From Sphingosinithalassobacter sp. CS137 (lineage in GTDB: Bacteria; Pseudomonadota; Alphaproteobacteria; Sphingomonadales; Sphingomonadaceae), in the NCBI RefSeq assembly GCF_014334115.1, contig NZ_CP060494.1, positions 2,014,501-2,078,500 on the forward strand: 64,000 nt of DNA, written 5' to 3'. The notes beneath the pieces were generated by a model that saw only the letters and a program-made list of their open reading frames with translations, was not told where the DNA came from and made no database searches. Positions 51,108 to 60,810 of the stretch are shown here, in pieces; positions within the stretch are counted from its first letter, which is position 1, and every line of letters begins with the position of its first letter. A program made the translations under genes and the position numbers.

Positions 51108-52050
51108 GCCAGTGCCGCCGGCCGAAGAAGCCCGCGATCACCACCGCCAGCAGTGCGCAGACCCCGACCACGCCGGCGAATGCCCAGGGGCGCTCGGCGA
51201 AGGGGATTCCCTCGACATTCATGCCGAGCAGGCCCGTGAGGAACGTCAGCGGCAGGAACACCATCGCGACGACCGCAATCGCCAGCGCGCGCTGATCGAT
51301 CTGTTCGGCCCGAAGATCGGTGAGCGTCTCGTGAATCAGCGCGGCGCGTTCGCGGATGCTTTCCACTTCCTCGGCCATGCGCGCGGCGCGATCGGAAGCC
51401 GCAGCGAGATGCAGCCGGTCGTCGTCGCGCAGCCAGTCGCCGGGCAGTCCGGCCAGCTTCTCCAGCGCCGCGCGCTGCGGCACCAGGAAACGGCGATAGC
51501 CGATCGCCCGGCTGCGCACCTCGGCGACGTGGCGGCGCAGTTCGATCGAGCGGCCGGGCGCGAGTTGCTCCTCGCATGCGTCGAGCGAATCGCCGAGATC
51601 GGCTACGACCGGGTCGAGCTCCTCGGTGATCGCCAGCGCAAGCGCGGCAATCAGGTCGCCCGGATCGTGGATGCCGCCCGCCGCCACCTGACCACACACC
51701 GGGTCGAGCACGTTGAGCGACTTGCGCGTGACCGAAAAGACCCGGCCTTCGTGCGCATAGAGGCGGATCGACGCCAGCGGATCGGAAGCGGCCATCGTTT
51801 CCGACGAAAGCCCACGCAGGTTGATCACGGCGCCGTCGTTGACTGCATCGCACCGCGGGCGCGTTTCCACCGCGGTGAGCGCTTCGACCAGGATCGGCGG
51901 AAGCTTCGCCTCCTCGTCCAGCCAGCGTCTCGCCGTTTCGTCTGCGGAGGTCAGGTGAATCCACACCAGGTCCGCGCGTTCGCCGAGCGCTTCGGCTGCG
52001 GAGAGGCGACGCACGGCGGCGTCATGGACCGAATAGGCGAAATCGCTCAT
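51097..52050 (-). CDS. CorA-like metal ion transporter, ZntB type
   Basis: A 317-aa CorA-superfamily protein. A large cytoplasmic N-domain (1-250) ends in a long helix, followed by two TM segments at about 257-278 and 290-310. The pore motif GMN is present (LLGMNVEGIPFAER). The N-terminal VHDAAVRRL... and TRPRCDAVNDGAVINLRG resemble ZntB, a zinc transporter, rather than CorA. Last gene of the argH-lptM-lysA-siroheme operon; ATG overlaps the preceding stop. Confidence 0.87.
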   Translation of the reverse strand: MSDFAYSVHDAAVRRLSAAEALGERADLVWIHLTSADETARRWLDEEAKLPPILVEALTAVETRPRCDAVNDGAVINLRGLSSETMAASDPLASIRLYAHEGRVFSVTRKSLNVLDPVCGQVAAGGIHDPGDLIAALALAITEELDPVVADLGDSLDACEEQLAPGRSIELRRHVAEVRSRAIGYRRFLVPQRAALEKLAGLPGDWLRDDDRLHLAAASDRAARMAEEVESIRERAALIHETLTDLRAEQIDQRALAIAVVAMVFLPLTFLTGLLGMNVEGIPFAERPWAFAGVVGVCALLAVVIAGFFGRRHWLRR

Positions 52051-52817
52051 GCCATCTCCAGATCGACTGTGAGCCCCGGCCCCGGATCGGCGGGCGGAGC
52101 GGCGCAGGCGATCCGATCCGCGTCGGCGCGGGCGCGATTGAGGATGGCGGGCGGTACGTTCTGGCGGTGCGTTACTCGATCGGCGAATGCAAGCGCGCGT
52201 GCCTGACGGAGAGTGAGATCATCCGGATCGGCGGAGGTCAGGCGAAACGTGAAGATTTTCGCACAGTCATCCGCCGCGCCGGTTGCCAGCCATTCCTCGA
52301 CGCGCGCGGGTCCGCCATTCCCCAGCGGATCGAGCGGTCCGCCCGGCGCAAGCGCGCTTCCAAGCGCGCGGCGTCGGGCATCGCCCTCGGGCCAGCGATC
52401 CCGGATCGCCTCGCGCGCCTGTGCCAGCGCCTGCGCCAGCCCGCCCAGATCGGCGGGGAGCAGCGCTTCGATCCGCTGGCGCACCGACGCCGCGAGGCCC
52501 GCCGACGCGCCGCCGGTCGCCACTGCGACGAGCAGCGGATCGCGATCGATGATCGCGGGGGTGGTGAAATCGCACATTCCGGGCCGATCGACGGCATTCA
52601 CCAGCAGTCCCCGCGCCTTGAGCCGCGCGACCGCGGCCTCGGCCTCGGCGGCGTCCTCGATCGCCACGATCGCGATCTGCGCCGCGCCTTCTTCGCCGAT
52701 CACGCTGGCGCCGGCGCGTTCGAGCAGCCGGCGCTTGGCGGCCGCCGCCTCGCCCTCGCCGAGCAGGATCACCGGCCGACCCGCGAGCCGCAGCACGACG
52801 GGCAGCCCGGCCTTCAC
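52047..52817 (-). CDS. Siroheme synthase N-domain protein (precorrin-2 dehydrogenase-like) with methyltransferase remnant
   Basis: A 256-aa protein. Residues about 1-170 resemble the CysG/Met8 N-terminal module: PVVLRLAGRPVILLGEGEAAAAKRRLLERAGA (NAD site), LLVNAVDRPGMCDFTTPAIIDRDPLLVAVATGGASAGLAASVRQRIEALLP. Residues about 192-240 (FTFRLTSADPDDLTLRQARALAFADRV...PPAILNRARADADRIACA) match only the first 50 residues of a uroporphyrinogen-III methyltransferase, with its GAGPGDP loop degraded and the rest missing. Starts with GTG in the lysA stop. Confidence 0.8.
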   Translation of the reverse strand: MKAGLPVVLRLAGRPVILLGEGEAAAAKRRLLERAGASVIGEEGAAQIAIVAIEDAAEAEAAVARLKARGLLVNAVDRPGMCDFTTPAIIDRDPLLVAVATGGASAGLAASVRQRIEALLPADLGGLAQALAQAREAIRDRWPEGDARRRALGSALAPGGPLDPLGNGGPARVEEWLATGAADDCAKIFTFRLTSADPDDLTLRQARALAFADRVTHRQNVPPAILNRARADADRIACAAPPADPGPGLTVDLEMA

Positions 52818-54073
52818 GTCAGCCAGTCCGGCACGGTTTCGGCGGCCATGATCGTTTCGGCAGTGATCCGACCGGCGACTACGTCGAACCGCTCGCCGGA
52901 AACGAGCACTTCGGGCACGAGCGGGCGGCTGTTGTAGGTGCTCGCCATCGTCGCGCCATAGGCGCCGGCGCTGCGCAGGACGATGAGGTCGTCCCGCCGA
53001 ACCCGGTCGATCTCGCGGGCATTCGCGAACACATCGCTGCTCTCGCACACCGGGCCGGCGACGTTGGCGACGAAACGCTCGCCGCACGGTCGAACCGCGG
53101 CGATATCGTGATAGGCGTCATAGAGCGCGACGCGCGCGAGGTCGTTCATCGCCGCGTCCACGACCACCCACGGGTGTGTCACGCCCGGCTTCACCCACAG
53201 CACGCGCGTCAGCAGCACGCCGGCATTGGCGGCGATCACGCGGCCCGGCTCGAACATCAGCGTGACGCCCCAGTTGCGCGCCACCCGCGCCACCATCGCC
53301 CCGAATTCGGCGGGGCTGGGCGGCGCTTCGCCCGGCCGGTACGGTACGCCGAGCCCGCCGCCGAGATCGACATGGCTGATCGAATGGCTCGCCGCGCGCA
53401 GCTCGGCGATCAGTTCGCCGACGCGCGCGAACGCCTTTTCGAGCGGGTCGAGCCGGAGCAGTTGACTGCCGATGTGCACCGCGACGCCGCGCAGATCGAG
53501 CCCCGGCAGCGGCGCCAGCCGATCGAAGATCGCGCGCGCCTGATCGATCGGCAGTCCGAACTTGTTTTCCGCCTTGCCCGTGGAAATCTTGGCGTGGGTT
53601 CCGGCGTCGACGTCCGGATTGACGCGCAGCACCGCGGGCGCACGCATGCCGCGCGCCGCTGCCAGCTCGGCGAGGACGACGCCTTCCTCCTCGAGCTCGA
53701 GATTGAACTGACCGATCCCCGTTTCGAGCCCGAGCGCAAGCTCGTCGCGCGACTTGCCGACCCCGGAAAAGACGATGTCCTTCGCCGCAATGCCGGCGGC
53801 AAGCGCGCGGGCGAGCTCCCCGCCGGACACCACGTCCGCGCCAAAGCCTTCGCGTGCGAGCACCCGCAGCACCGCGAGATTGGGATTGGCCTTCACCGCG
53901 AAGGCGCAGTGCACGTCGCCCGCGCCCGCCAGTGCCTCTCGAAACACTCGTGCGTGCCGCTGCAGCGTGGCGGTCGAATAGACATAGACCGGCGTTCCCA
54001 CCGCCTCGGCGATGACCGGGAGCGGCACGTCCTCGGCGTGGAGGATGCCGCCGCGAAGCTCGAAATGGTCCAT
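52814..54073 (-). CDS. lysA: Diaminopimelate decarboxylase
   Basis: A 419-aa PLP enzyme catalysing the last step of lysine synthesis. The PLP-lysine segment is CAFAVKANPNLAVLRVLAREGFGADVVSGGEL at about 57; VAVHIGSQLLRLDP, DLGGGLGVPY, FEPGRVIAANAGVLLTRV and GPVCESSDVF are family motifs. Standard length. The ATG at 54073 is 2 bp after the lptM stop; the longer open frame upstream is not LysA-like. Confidence 0.97.
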   Translation of the reverse strand: MDHFELRGGILHAEDVPLPVIAEAVGTPVYVYSTATLQRHARVFREALAGAGDVHCAFAVKANPNLAVLRVLAREGFGADVVSGGELARALAAGIAAKDIVFSGVGKSRDELALGLETGIGQFNLELEEEGVVLAELAAARGMRAPAVLRVNPDVDAGTHAKISTGKAENKFGLPIDQARAIFDRLAPLPGLDLRGVAVHIGSQLLRLDPLEKAFARVGELIAELRAASHSISHVDLGGGLGVPYRPGEAPPSPAEFGAMVARVARNWGVTLMFEPGRVIAANAGVLLTRVLWVKPGVTHPWVVVDAAMNDLARVALYDAYHDIAAVRPCGERFVANVAGPVCESSDVFANAREIDRVRRDDLIVLRSAGAYGATMASTYNSRPLVPEVLVSGERFDVVAGRITAETIMAAETVPDWLT

Positions 54074-54075
54074 CG

Positions 54076-54315
54076 TCAGTTGGGTGGCGGAAGATCGAAT
54101 TCGTCGCTGCGACGCTCGCTCGAGCTTTCGATCAGGTCGTCGCTGCGTGCCGGCCGGGTCTGCATCGGCGCGGCGAGCAGATCCTCGGCGGTCGGTGGCT
54201 CCTCCGCGCCATAGGGGGTGGGCGGGAGCGGCTGGCCCGGAGGCGCCTCGAGCTGCTCGCGCGCACCGCAGCCGGCCAGCGCCAGCGCCGCCGCCAGGAT
54301 TCCGTACCGCCTCAT
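54076..54315 (-). CDS. lptM: Small lipoprotein, LptM (YifL)-like
   Basis: A 79-aa predicted lipoprotein: [16 protein letters not shown] gives a signal with lipobox L-A-G-C (Cys16), followed by a short Pro-rich acidic segment. Gene position directly before lysA and after argH is the conserved place of LptM-like lipoproteins, which help maturation of the LptD/LptE LPS translocon. Sequence similarity is limited; the call rests on signal, size and context. Overlaps argH by 4 bp. Confidence 0.8.
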   Translation of the reverse strand: MRRYGILAAALALAGCGAREQLEAPPGQPLPPTPYGAEEPPTAEDLLAAPMQTRPARSDDLIESSSERRSDEFDLPPPN

Positions 54316-55691
54316 CGCCTTTCCTCCGCCCGGGCCGATCGTGCCGCCTCGATCGCCTCGCGCACTCGCGACGGCGCGGTTCCGCCGAAGCTGGTGCGGC
54401 TCGCGACCGAGGCATCGACGCTCAGCACGTCGTACACCCGATCGTCGATCCTGTCGTCCACCGCGCGCAGCGCCTCGAGCGGCAGCTGGTCGAGCCGCAG
54501 GCCATCGGCTTCAGCGCGCGCTACCGCGCGTCCGGTGATGTGGTGCGCCTCGCGGAACGGCACATTCGCTTCGCGGACCAGCCAGTCGGCAAGATCGGTC
54601 GCGGTCGCGAAGCCGCTCTCCGCCAGCCCGCGCATCCGGTCTGTACGAAATTCGGCGCTCTCGACCATGCCCGTCATCGCTGCGATCGACAGGCCGAGCA
54701 GGTCGTTCGCCTCGAACACCGGCGGCTTGTCGTCCTGCATGTCCTTCGAATAGGCGAGCGGCAGCCCCTTCATCGTCACCATCAGGCTGGTGAGGCAGCC
54801 CAGGATACGCCCGGCATGGCCGCGGACCAGCTCGGCGGCGTCGGGATTGCGCTTCTGCGGCATGATCGAGCTGCCGGTCGACCATTGGTCGGACAGTTTC
54901 ACGAAGCCGAACGGCTGGCTCGCCCAGATCACGAATTCCTCGGCCAGCCGGCTGAGGTGCAGGCTGCACTGGGCGGCTGCGGCGAGATAGTCGAGCGCGA
55001 AATCCCGGTCGGAAACCGAGTCGAGCGAGTTGCGCGTCGGCCCGTCGAAGCCCAGCGCCGCGGCAGTGGCCTCGCGGTCGATCGGAAAGCCGGTCCCCGC
55101 CAGCGCGGCAGAGCCGAGCGGGCACAGATTGAGCCGCACGCGCGCATCCTGCAGCCGCGAGCGATCGCGCCCGATCATCTCGTAATAGGCCATCAGATGG
55201 TGGCCGAGCGTCACCGGCTGCGCCGACTGGAGGTGCGTGAAACCCGGCATCACGCTGTCGGCATGCTCCTCCGCACGCGCGATCAGCGCGTCCTGGAACT
55301 GGCCCAGCGCGGCATCGGCCTCGTCGAGCGCGTCGCGTACCCACAGCCGAAAGTCGGTGGCGACCTGATCGTTGCGCGAGCGGGCAGTGTGCAGCCGCCC
55401 CGCGCTCGGCCCGATCTTCTCGGCCAGCCGGCTCTCGGTCACCATGTGGATGTCCTCGAGCGCATAATCGACGGGCACGCCCTGCGCCTCGAAATCCGCC
55501 GCGACGCGATTGAGGCCCTGCGCAATCGCATCGGCATCGCCGGGCGAGACGATGCCCTGGGCGCCCAGCATCGCCACATGTGCCTTGGAGCCTGCGATAT
55601 CCTGCCGCCACAAGCGCTTGTCGAAGGGGATCGAGGCGTTTATCTCACGCATCACCGCCGACGGGCCTTCCGCGAAGCGCCCGCCCCACAT
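54312..55691 (-). CDS. argH: Argininosuccinate lyase
   Basis: A 459-aa fumarase/aspartase-superfamily enzyme, last step of arginine synthesis. Motifs: [58 protein letters not shown], and the signature [19 protein letters not shown] with catalytic Ser. Start at 55691 gives the usual N-terminus. Its ATG and the ATG at 55690 on the other strand share CATG. Confidence 0.97.
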   Translation of the reverse strand: MWGGRFAEGPSAVMREINASIPFDKRLWRQDIAGSKAHVAMLGAQGIVSPGDADAIAQGLNRVAADFEAQGVPVDYALEDIHMVTESRLAEKIGPSAGRLHTARSRNDQVATDFRLWVRDALDEADAALGQFQDALIARAEEHADSVMPGFTHLQSAQPVTLGHHLMAYYEMIGRDRSRLQDARVRLNLCPLGSAALAGTGFPIDREATAAALGFDGPTRNSLDSVSDRDFALDYLAAAAQCSLHLSRLAEEFVIWASQPFGFVKLSDQWSTGSSIMPQKRNPDAAELVRGHAGRILGCLTSLMVTMKGLPLAYSKDMQDDKPPVFEANDLLGLSIAAMTGMVESAEFRTDRMRGLAESGFATATDLADWLVREANVPFREAHHITGRAVARAEADGLRLDQLPLEALRAVDDRIDDRVYDVLSVDASVASRTSFGGTAPSRVREAIEAARSARAEERR

Positions 55692-55707
55692 GCTGTTGGA
55701 GCTATCC

Positions 55708-56298
55708 TTGCGACCGGCGATCGCCCTTCTCCTTCCTGCGCTGCTCATGGCGAGCGGCTGCGATACGCAAGGCGATGCGCCGGAGCAAGCGGAGGCAGTG
55801 TCCGCCCCCGCCACGCCGACCGCTTCCGGTAGCGCTGGTGACGCCCAGGTCGAGGAGATCGGCACGCTCGACCGCAGCCATGCCGGCGAGATCGCGCCCG
55901 ACGTTGCCTTCGAGGATCCGGCGGGGCGGGCCGTCACGCTCGCCGATTTCCGCGGCACGCCGGTCCTGCTCAACCTCTGGGCGACCTGGTGCGCGCCTTG
56001 TGTGGCCGAGATGCCGACGCTCGATGAGCTGGCGATCCGCGAAGGCGATGCGCTCAAGGTGCTGACCGTCAGCCAGGATCTGCAAGGCGCCGAAAAGGTG
56101 GATCCCTTCTTCGAGGAGGCAGGGTTCGAGCGGATCGAGCCCTATCTCGATCCCGAAGTGCTGCTCAGCGCCCATTATGCGAGCAATTTGCCGACGACGA
56201 TCCTCTATGATTCGCAGGGCCGCGAGGTCTGGCGGATGCTGGGCGGCATGGATTGGACGAACGCCGCTGCCGCCGAGCTGATCGGGGAAGCACGCTAG
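55708..56298 (+). CDS. TlpA-family thioredoxin-like lipoprotein
   Basis: A 196-aa protein. The signal [17 protein letters not shown] ends in a lipobox with Cys at about residue 18. The thioredoxin fold contains the CXXC motif [19 protein letters not shown], then [16 protein letters not shown] and [20 protein letters not shown]. Probably a membrane-anchored periplasmic disulfide reductase. TTG at 55708 is preferred because GGAG lies 6 bases upstream and it gives a normal n-region; an ATG at 55690 adds six residues including Glu. Divergent from argH. Confidence 0.85.
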   Translation: MRPAIALLLPALLMASGCDTQGDAPEQAEAVSAPATPTASGSAGDAQVEEIGTLDRSHAGEIAPDVAFEDPAGRAVTLADFRGTPVLLNLWATWCAPCVAEMPTLDELAIREGDALKVLTVSQDLQGAEKVDPFFEEAGFERIEPYLDPEVLLSAHYASNLPTTILYDSQGREVWRMLGGMDWTNAAAAELIGEAR

Positions 56299-56398
56299 GC
56301 CCCTGCCGCGGTGTAACGCGGCGCTTCCCACGCCCGCGCGGTTGATCCGTACGCGACAATCGCGCACCACATGCCGAGCGTACCGGGGGAAGCGAACA

Positions 56399-57316
56399 AT
56401 GGCGGCACTGACACTCGATCATGTGACCAAGCGCTTCGGCGCCGTCACCGCAGTGAACGATCTGAGCTTCACCGTCCCGCAAGGGCAGGTGTTCGGCTTC
56501 CTCGGCGGCAATGGCGCGGGCAAGACCACGTCGCTGCGCATGGTGCTCGACATCATCCGCCCGACCGAGGGCAGCATCGAAGTGCTCGGCCGCCGACCGG
56601 GGCGCGAGAACAGCGCCGACCTCGGCTTTCTTCCCGAAGAGCGCGGGCTCTATCGCAACATGAAGGCGATCGACACGATCGTCTATTTCGGCCGGCTGAA
56701 AGGCATGTCCGCCGCCGATGCGCGGCGCGAGGGGATGATATTGCTCGAGCGCTTCGGCCTCGCCGATTTCGCCAGGACGACGCTCGACAAGCTCTCGAAG
56801 GGCATGGCCCAGAAGGTGCAGCTCGCCACGGCCGTGGTGAACCAGCCCCGGCTGCTGATCCTCGACGAGCCGTTCTCCGGGCTGGATCCGGTCAATCAGG
56901 CGCTGCTCGAGGACGAAATCCGCCGCGCGGCGGACAATGGCGCGACCGTGATCTTCTCGACCCATGTGATGCAGCATGCCGAGCGGCTGTGTGACCGGCT
57001 GTTGCTGCTCGCCAAGGGCCGGAAGGCGTTCGAAGGCTCGCAGGACGAGGCACGCGCGCAGCTGCCGACGCGGCTGACGCTGATCGCATGCGAAACCCCG
57101 GCGTCGCTGCCGGGCGTGGTGGAAGTGCATGAACTGGGGACCGCGGGAGCGGGCTGGACCCGCTACGACGTCCGGCTCGATCCCGGCGGCGACCCGGGCG
57201 ATCTGCTCGAGGCGGCGACTCAACGGAGCTTCGCCTTGCGGGGTTTCGAGCGGCACCGGCCGAGCCTTCACGACGTCTTCATCCACATCGTCGGCGCCGC
57301 GGAGGTGAAGCCGTGA
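56399..57316 (+). CDS. ABC transporter ATP-binding protein
   Basis: A 305-aa ATPase, NatA-like. Walker A GGNGAGKTTSLR at about 38; Q-loop region DLGFLPEERGLYRNM; signature LSKGMAQKVQLA; Walker B LLILDEPFSGLD; switch STHVMQHAERL. The C-terminal DUF4162-type extension (about 225-300) is typical of NatA-like exporters. GGGGGA precedes the ATG. Coupled by GTGA to the permease gene. Confidence 0.94.
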   Translation: MAALTLDHVTKRFGAVTAVNDLSFTVPQGQVFGFLGGNGAGKTTSLRMVLDIIRPTEGSIEVLGRRPGRENSADLGFLPEERGLYRNMKAIDTIVYFGRLKGMSAADARREGMILLERFGLADFARTTLDKLSKGMAQKVQLATAVVNQPRLLILDEPFSGLDPVNQALLEDEIRRAADNGATVIFSTHVMQHAERLCDRLLLLAKGRKAFEGSQDEARAQLPTRLTLIACETPASLPGVVEVHELGTAGAGWTRYDVRLDPGGDPGDLLEAATQRSFALRGFERHRPSLHDVFIHIVGAAEVKP

Positions 57317-58809
57317 TCCAGCACATCCTTCTCGTCGCCGCCCGCGAGTTTCGCCAGATCGCGGCGACGCGCAGCTTCTGGCTCACGCTGCTGATCCTTC
57401 CCGTCGCGCTCGCGATCGGCGCAGTGGCGCCGCGGCTGATGGAGGATTCGGACACCGAGCGCGTGGTGCTGATCGACGCGCGCGAGACCGCGGCCGCCGC
57501 GATTCGCGAGCGTCTGGAGATCGACGAGCAGCGTCGCATCCTCGAGGCACTCTCGCGTTATTCGCAACGCTACGAACTCGACGATGCCGACCAGCGTGCG
57601 CTCTGGGCGCAGCACGACCGCTGGTACAGCGACGACGAAGTTCGCGCTTTCGTGGAAGCGGGCGGCGCGGATGCGGCACTGGCGACGATGCGGCGTGCGG
57701 CGGGCGAGGAAACGCCGGAATTTGACGCCCCCGAGCCCTGGTACGAGCTGGTCGAAACGCCGGCCGATCTGGCGAATGCGGCACCGGGCGAGCTCGACGC
57801 CCGAGCCGATGGCTGGCTCGATCCTTCCGAAGAGAGCGGCCGGCAGGAAGTCGATTACATCGTCTTCGTTCCCGCCGACTTCGGCTCCGAGGCGGCGCCG
57901 GTGCGCATCTGGTCCGACGGCCGGGTCTCGCAGGGGTTCGTCCAGACGCTGCAGCAGGTGCTGACGCGCGATCTGCGCACGCGCTATCTCCTGGCTGCGG
58001 GCCTGTCGTCCGAACAGGCCGCGACCGCCAGCACGCTTACTCCTGCCGTCGCCGTGAGCACGCCGCCGCCCGGCGGCGGGCGCGAGCGGGTGCTGATCCG
58101 ATCCGTCTTACCGCTGCTCAGCGCCTATATGCTGCTGATGTCGCTGCTGCTTTCGGGAAGCTGGATGCTGCAGGGCGTGGTCGAGGAACGGTCGAACAAG
58201 CTGATCGAGACGGTGCTCGCCTGCGTGAGCCCGAACGAGCTGCTCTACGGCAAGCTCTTCGGCACGGTCGCGGTGGGGCTGGTGATGGTTCTGTTCTGGA
58301 CCGGCTGCGCGGTCTTCGCCGCCTTTGCGACACAGAGCGCGGTCGCCGAGTTTCTGCGCCCGGCCCTCGCGCCGCTCGCCTCCCCCGGCACCGCGCTGAC
58401 GATGCTCTACTTCTTTCTTGCCGGTTATCTGATGGTCTCGATGATCTTCCTCGCGATCGGTGCGATGAGCGATTCGTTCCGCGATTCGCAGAGCTATCTG
58501 ACGCCGGTGATCCTGGTGATCGCAATGCCCTTCGCCTTCATCGCTCAGGCGGTGCTGCGCGAAGAGGGCGGGCTGCTGATCCAGCTGATGACGTGGACCC
58601 CGCTCTATACGCCGTTCACGATGCTTGCCCGGCTGGGGACGGGCGTGCCGCTGTGGGAGCTGCTCGGCGCCGGGGCACTGCTCGCGCTGTTCATCGTGCT
58701 CGAGTTCGTCTTCCTGGGCCGCGTCTTCCGCGCGAGCCTGCTCTCGGCGGGCGAAAAGCCCACGCTGGCCCGTATCGGCCAGCTCATGCGCCGGCGAAGC
58801 GAAGTCTAG
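57313..58809 (+). CDS. ABC transporter permease, NatB/ABC-2 type
   Basis: A 498-aa permease. One TM near the N-terminus (about 17-38), then a large extracytoplasmic region to about 255, then five TMs. Typical segments: WMLQGVVEERSNKLIETVLACVSPNELLYGKLFGTVAVGL, and MIFLAIGAMSDSFRDSQSYLTPVILV. This organisation is that of NatB-like exporters (Na+, drug or peptide efflux); substrate unknown. Starts with GTG inside the ATPase stop codon. Confidence 0.92.
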   Translation: MIQHILLVAAREFRQIAATRSFWLTLLILPVALAIGAVAPRLMEDSDTERVVLIDARETAAAAIRERLEIDEQRRILEALSRYSQRYELDDADQRALWAQHDRWYSDDEVRAFVEAGGADAALATMRRAAGEETPEFDAPEPWYELVETPADLANAAPGELDARADGWLDPSEESGRQEVDYIVFVPADFGSEAAPVRIWSDGRVSQGFVQTLQQVLTRDLRTRYLLAAGLSSEQAATASTLTPAVAVSTPPPGGGRERVLIRSVLPLLSAYMLLMSLLLSGSWMLQGVVEERSNKLIETVLACVSPNELLYGKLFGTVAVGLVMVLFWTGCAVFAAFATQSAVAEFLRPALAPLASPGTALTMLYFFLAGYLMVSMIFLAIGAMSDSFRDSQSYLTPVILVIAMPFAFIAQAVLREEGGLLIQLMTWTPLYTPFTMLARLGTGVPLWELLGAGALLALFIVLEFVFLGRVFRASLLSAGEKPTLARIGQLMRRRSEV

Positions 58810-58831
58810 GGAGCTTCAAGGAAGCAGCGGC

Positions 58832-58905
58832 TGGATGCCCCGCGTGGATTCGAACCACGATTGACGGAGTCAGAGTCCGTAGTCTTACCATTAGACGACA
58901 GGGCA
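58832..58905 (-). tRNA. tRNA-Gln (anticodon CTG)
   Basis: On the minus strand a 74-nt cloverleaf starts TGCCCTG and its 3' acceptor strand is CGGGGCA, followed by an unpaired T and encoded CCA. The anticodon stem is ACGGA/TCCGT with loop CTCTGAC, giving anticodon CTG (codon CAG). The T-arm GTGGTTCGAATCCAC is intact. A consensus promoter lies just upstream. Confidence 0.95.
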
Positions 58906-58923
58906 ATGCCGTGCGAGGGGCGC

Positions 58924-58952
58924 GAAATAGGCGGCGCCTCGCCTGCTGTCAA
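58924..58952 (-). promoter_or_regulatory. Sigma70 promoter of tRNA-Gln
   Basis: On the minus strand TTGACA (58947-58952) and TATTTC (58924-58929) are separated by exactly 17 bases. The predicted start lies about 12 nt before the tRNA 5' end. Confidence 0.75.
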
Positions 58953-59069
58953 CGCCGCTCGTGCGGCTTGCCTTGCTCCGCCTGCGGCTCTGCGCTAGCC
59001 TCCCTGCCAAGCGCCGGTCGGTTCGGGCATCCGGGCCGTGACGGATAGAACATAAGCGAGTTGAATGAG

Positions 59070-60119
59070 ATGGGGGACGGCTCCGTTCAGGTGCCGCGCC
59101 GAAGGAGCTCCGGCTCCCCCCGGGCGGCAGGGTCGAATGCAGGGCCGGCACGCGGGCGCTGGCCTGAGGCGCGCCATTATGCCGCGCTCGATCTGGGAAC
59201 CAATAATTGCCGGTTGCTGATCGCGCGGCCGCAGGGCTCGGGCTTCGCGGTGGTCGACGCGTTTTCTCGAATCGTGCGGCTGGGCGAGGGCCTGGCCAGT
59301 AACGGCCGGCTGAGCGATGCCGCGATCGAACGCACCGTCGCGGCGCTGCGCATCTGCGCCGAAAAGTTGAAGCGCCGCAACGTGACACTCGCCCGATCGG
59401 TGGCGACCGAGGCGTGCCGCCGGGCCTCGAACGGCCCCGAATTCATCGAGCGCGTTTATCGCGAAACCGGGATCGCGCTCGACATCATCACTGCCGAGGA
59501 AGAGGCCCAGCTTGCCGTGCTCGGCTGCCATGCCCTGCTGGAACCGGGCGACGGCCCCGCGCTGGTGTTCGACATCGGCGGAGGCTCGACCGAGCTGGTG
59601 CTGGTCGATTCGACCGAGCCGGTGCCCGCCATCCTGGACTGGCACAGCGCGCCCTGGGGCGTGGTGTCGCTCACCGAGGCGGCGGCGCGCGGCGACAGCG
59701 ACGCCGAGCGCACCGCGGCCTATGCCGACATGCGGGCGCGCGTTTCGGAGAGCTTCGCCGCCTTTGCCGAGCGGCTCGATCCGCCGCCGGGCAGGCGCCG
59801 GCTGCTCGGCACCAGCGGCACGGTGACGACGCTCGCCAGCGTCCATCTGGGCCTCGACGCCTATGATCGCGGCGTGATCGACGGGCTGATCGTGCCGAGC
59901 CGCGCGATGCGCGACGTGAGCGTGCGCCTCGCCGGAATGAGCCTGGCGGAGCGCTCCGGCGTGGCCTGCGTCGGTCCCGAGCGCGCGGATCTGGTGGTCG
60001 CGGGATGCGCGATCCTCGAGTGCATCCTCGATCTCTGGCCGGCGGAGCGGCTGGGGATCGCAGATCGCGGCATCCGCGAGGGCATCCTGCGCCGACTGAT
60101 GACCGGAGCGCGCGCATGA
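59070..60119 (+). CDS. Ppx/GppA family phosphatase
   Basis: A 349-aa actin-fold phosphatase acting on polyphosphate or pppGpp. Phosphate motifs are ALDLGTNNCRLLI at about 38, LVFDIGGGSTELVLVDS at about 165, and GTSGTVTTLASVHLGL at about 245. The C-terminal extra domains of E. coli Ppx are missing, as in the short alphaproteobacterial form. The N-terminal 35 residues are Arg/Gly-rich and may be partly untranslated. Its stop overlaps the rlmE start, a pairing common in alphaproteobacteria. Confidence 0.93.
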   Translation: MGDGSVQVPRRRSSGSPRAAGSNAGPARGRWPEARHYAALDLGTNNCRLLIARPQGSGFAVVDAFSRIVRLGEGLASNGRLSDAAIERTVAALRICAEKLKRRNVTLARSVATEACRRASNGPEFIERVYRETGIALDIITAEEEAQLAVLGCHALLEPGDGPALVFDIGGGSTELVLVDSTEPVPAILDWHSAPWGVVSLTEAAARGDSDAERTAAYADMRARVSESFAAFAERLDPPPGRRRLLGTSGTVTTLASVHLGLDAYDRGVIDGLIVPSRAMRDVSVRLAGMSLAERSGVACVGPERADLVVAGCAILECILDLWPAERLGIADRGIREGILRRLMTGARA

Positions 60120-60796
60120 GCCGGGGCGGAAGCGGCAACCGTGTCGGGCGCCAGCGGGTGCGCACCGCGCGCGGGCGCAGCTCGCAATCGGTCCGCTGGC
60201 TGGAGCGGCAGCTGAACGATCCCTATGTGAAGCGCGCCAAGGCGGAGGGATATCGCAGCCGCGCCGCCTACAAGCTGATCGAGCTCGATGAGAAATTCGG
60301 CTTTCTGAAGGGTTCGCGGCGGATCGTCGATCTGGGCATCGCGCCGGGCGGGTGGAGTCAGGTGGTCCGCCGCAAGCTGCCGAATGCGGCGATCGTGGGG
60401 ATCGACCTGCTGCCGGTCGATCCGATCGAAGGCGTCGCCATCCTGCAGATGGACTTCATGGAGGATGCCGCGCCGGATCGGCTGGTCGAGGGGCTGGGCG
60501 GTGCGCCCGATCTCGTGCTCTCGGACATGGCGGCGAATACCGTCGGCCATCCCCAAACCGACGCGCTGCGCACCATGGCGCTGGTCGAGGCTGCCTTCGA
60601 CTTCGCATGCGAAACGCTCGAGCCGGGCGGAGCTTTCGTCGGCAAGGTGTTCGCCGGCGGCGCCGATTCGGCGCTCGTCGCCGCGATGAAGCGCCGCTTC
60701 GCCACGGTCAAACACGCCAAGCCGCCCGCCAGCCGCAAGGGCTCGGTCGAATGGTATGTGGTGGCACAGGGGTTCAAGGGTCGCGATCAGGTTTGA
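60116..60796 (+). CDS. rlmE: 23S rRNA (uridine-2'-O-)-methyltransferase RlmE
   Basis: A 226-aa FtsJ-family enzyme methylating the ribose of U2552 of 23S rRNA. SAM motif RIVDLGIAPGGWSQVV at about 75; catalytic K-D-K-E: Lys in SRAAYKLIELDEKF, Asp in LVLSDMAANTVGH, Lys in GGAFVGKVFAGG and Glu in GSVEWYVVAQG. N-terminal 30 residues are basic. Followed convergently by rpoZ. Confidence 0.96.
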   Translation: MSRGGSGNRVGRQRVRTARGRSSQSVRWLERQLNDPYVKRAKAEGYRSRAAYKLIELDEKFGFLKGSRRIVDLGIAPGGWSQVVRRKLPNAAIVGIDLLPVDPIEGVAILQMDFMEDAAPDRLVEGLGGAPDLVLSDMAANTVGHPQTDALRTMALVEAAFDFACETLEPGGAFVGKVFAGGADSALVAAMKRRFATVKHAKPPASRKGSVEWYVVAQGFKGRDQV

Positions 60797-60810
60797 CCCG
60801 CGACGGCATG

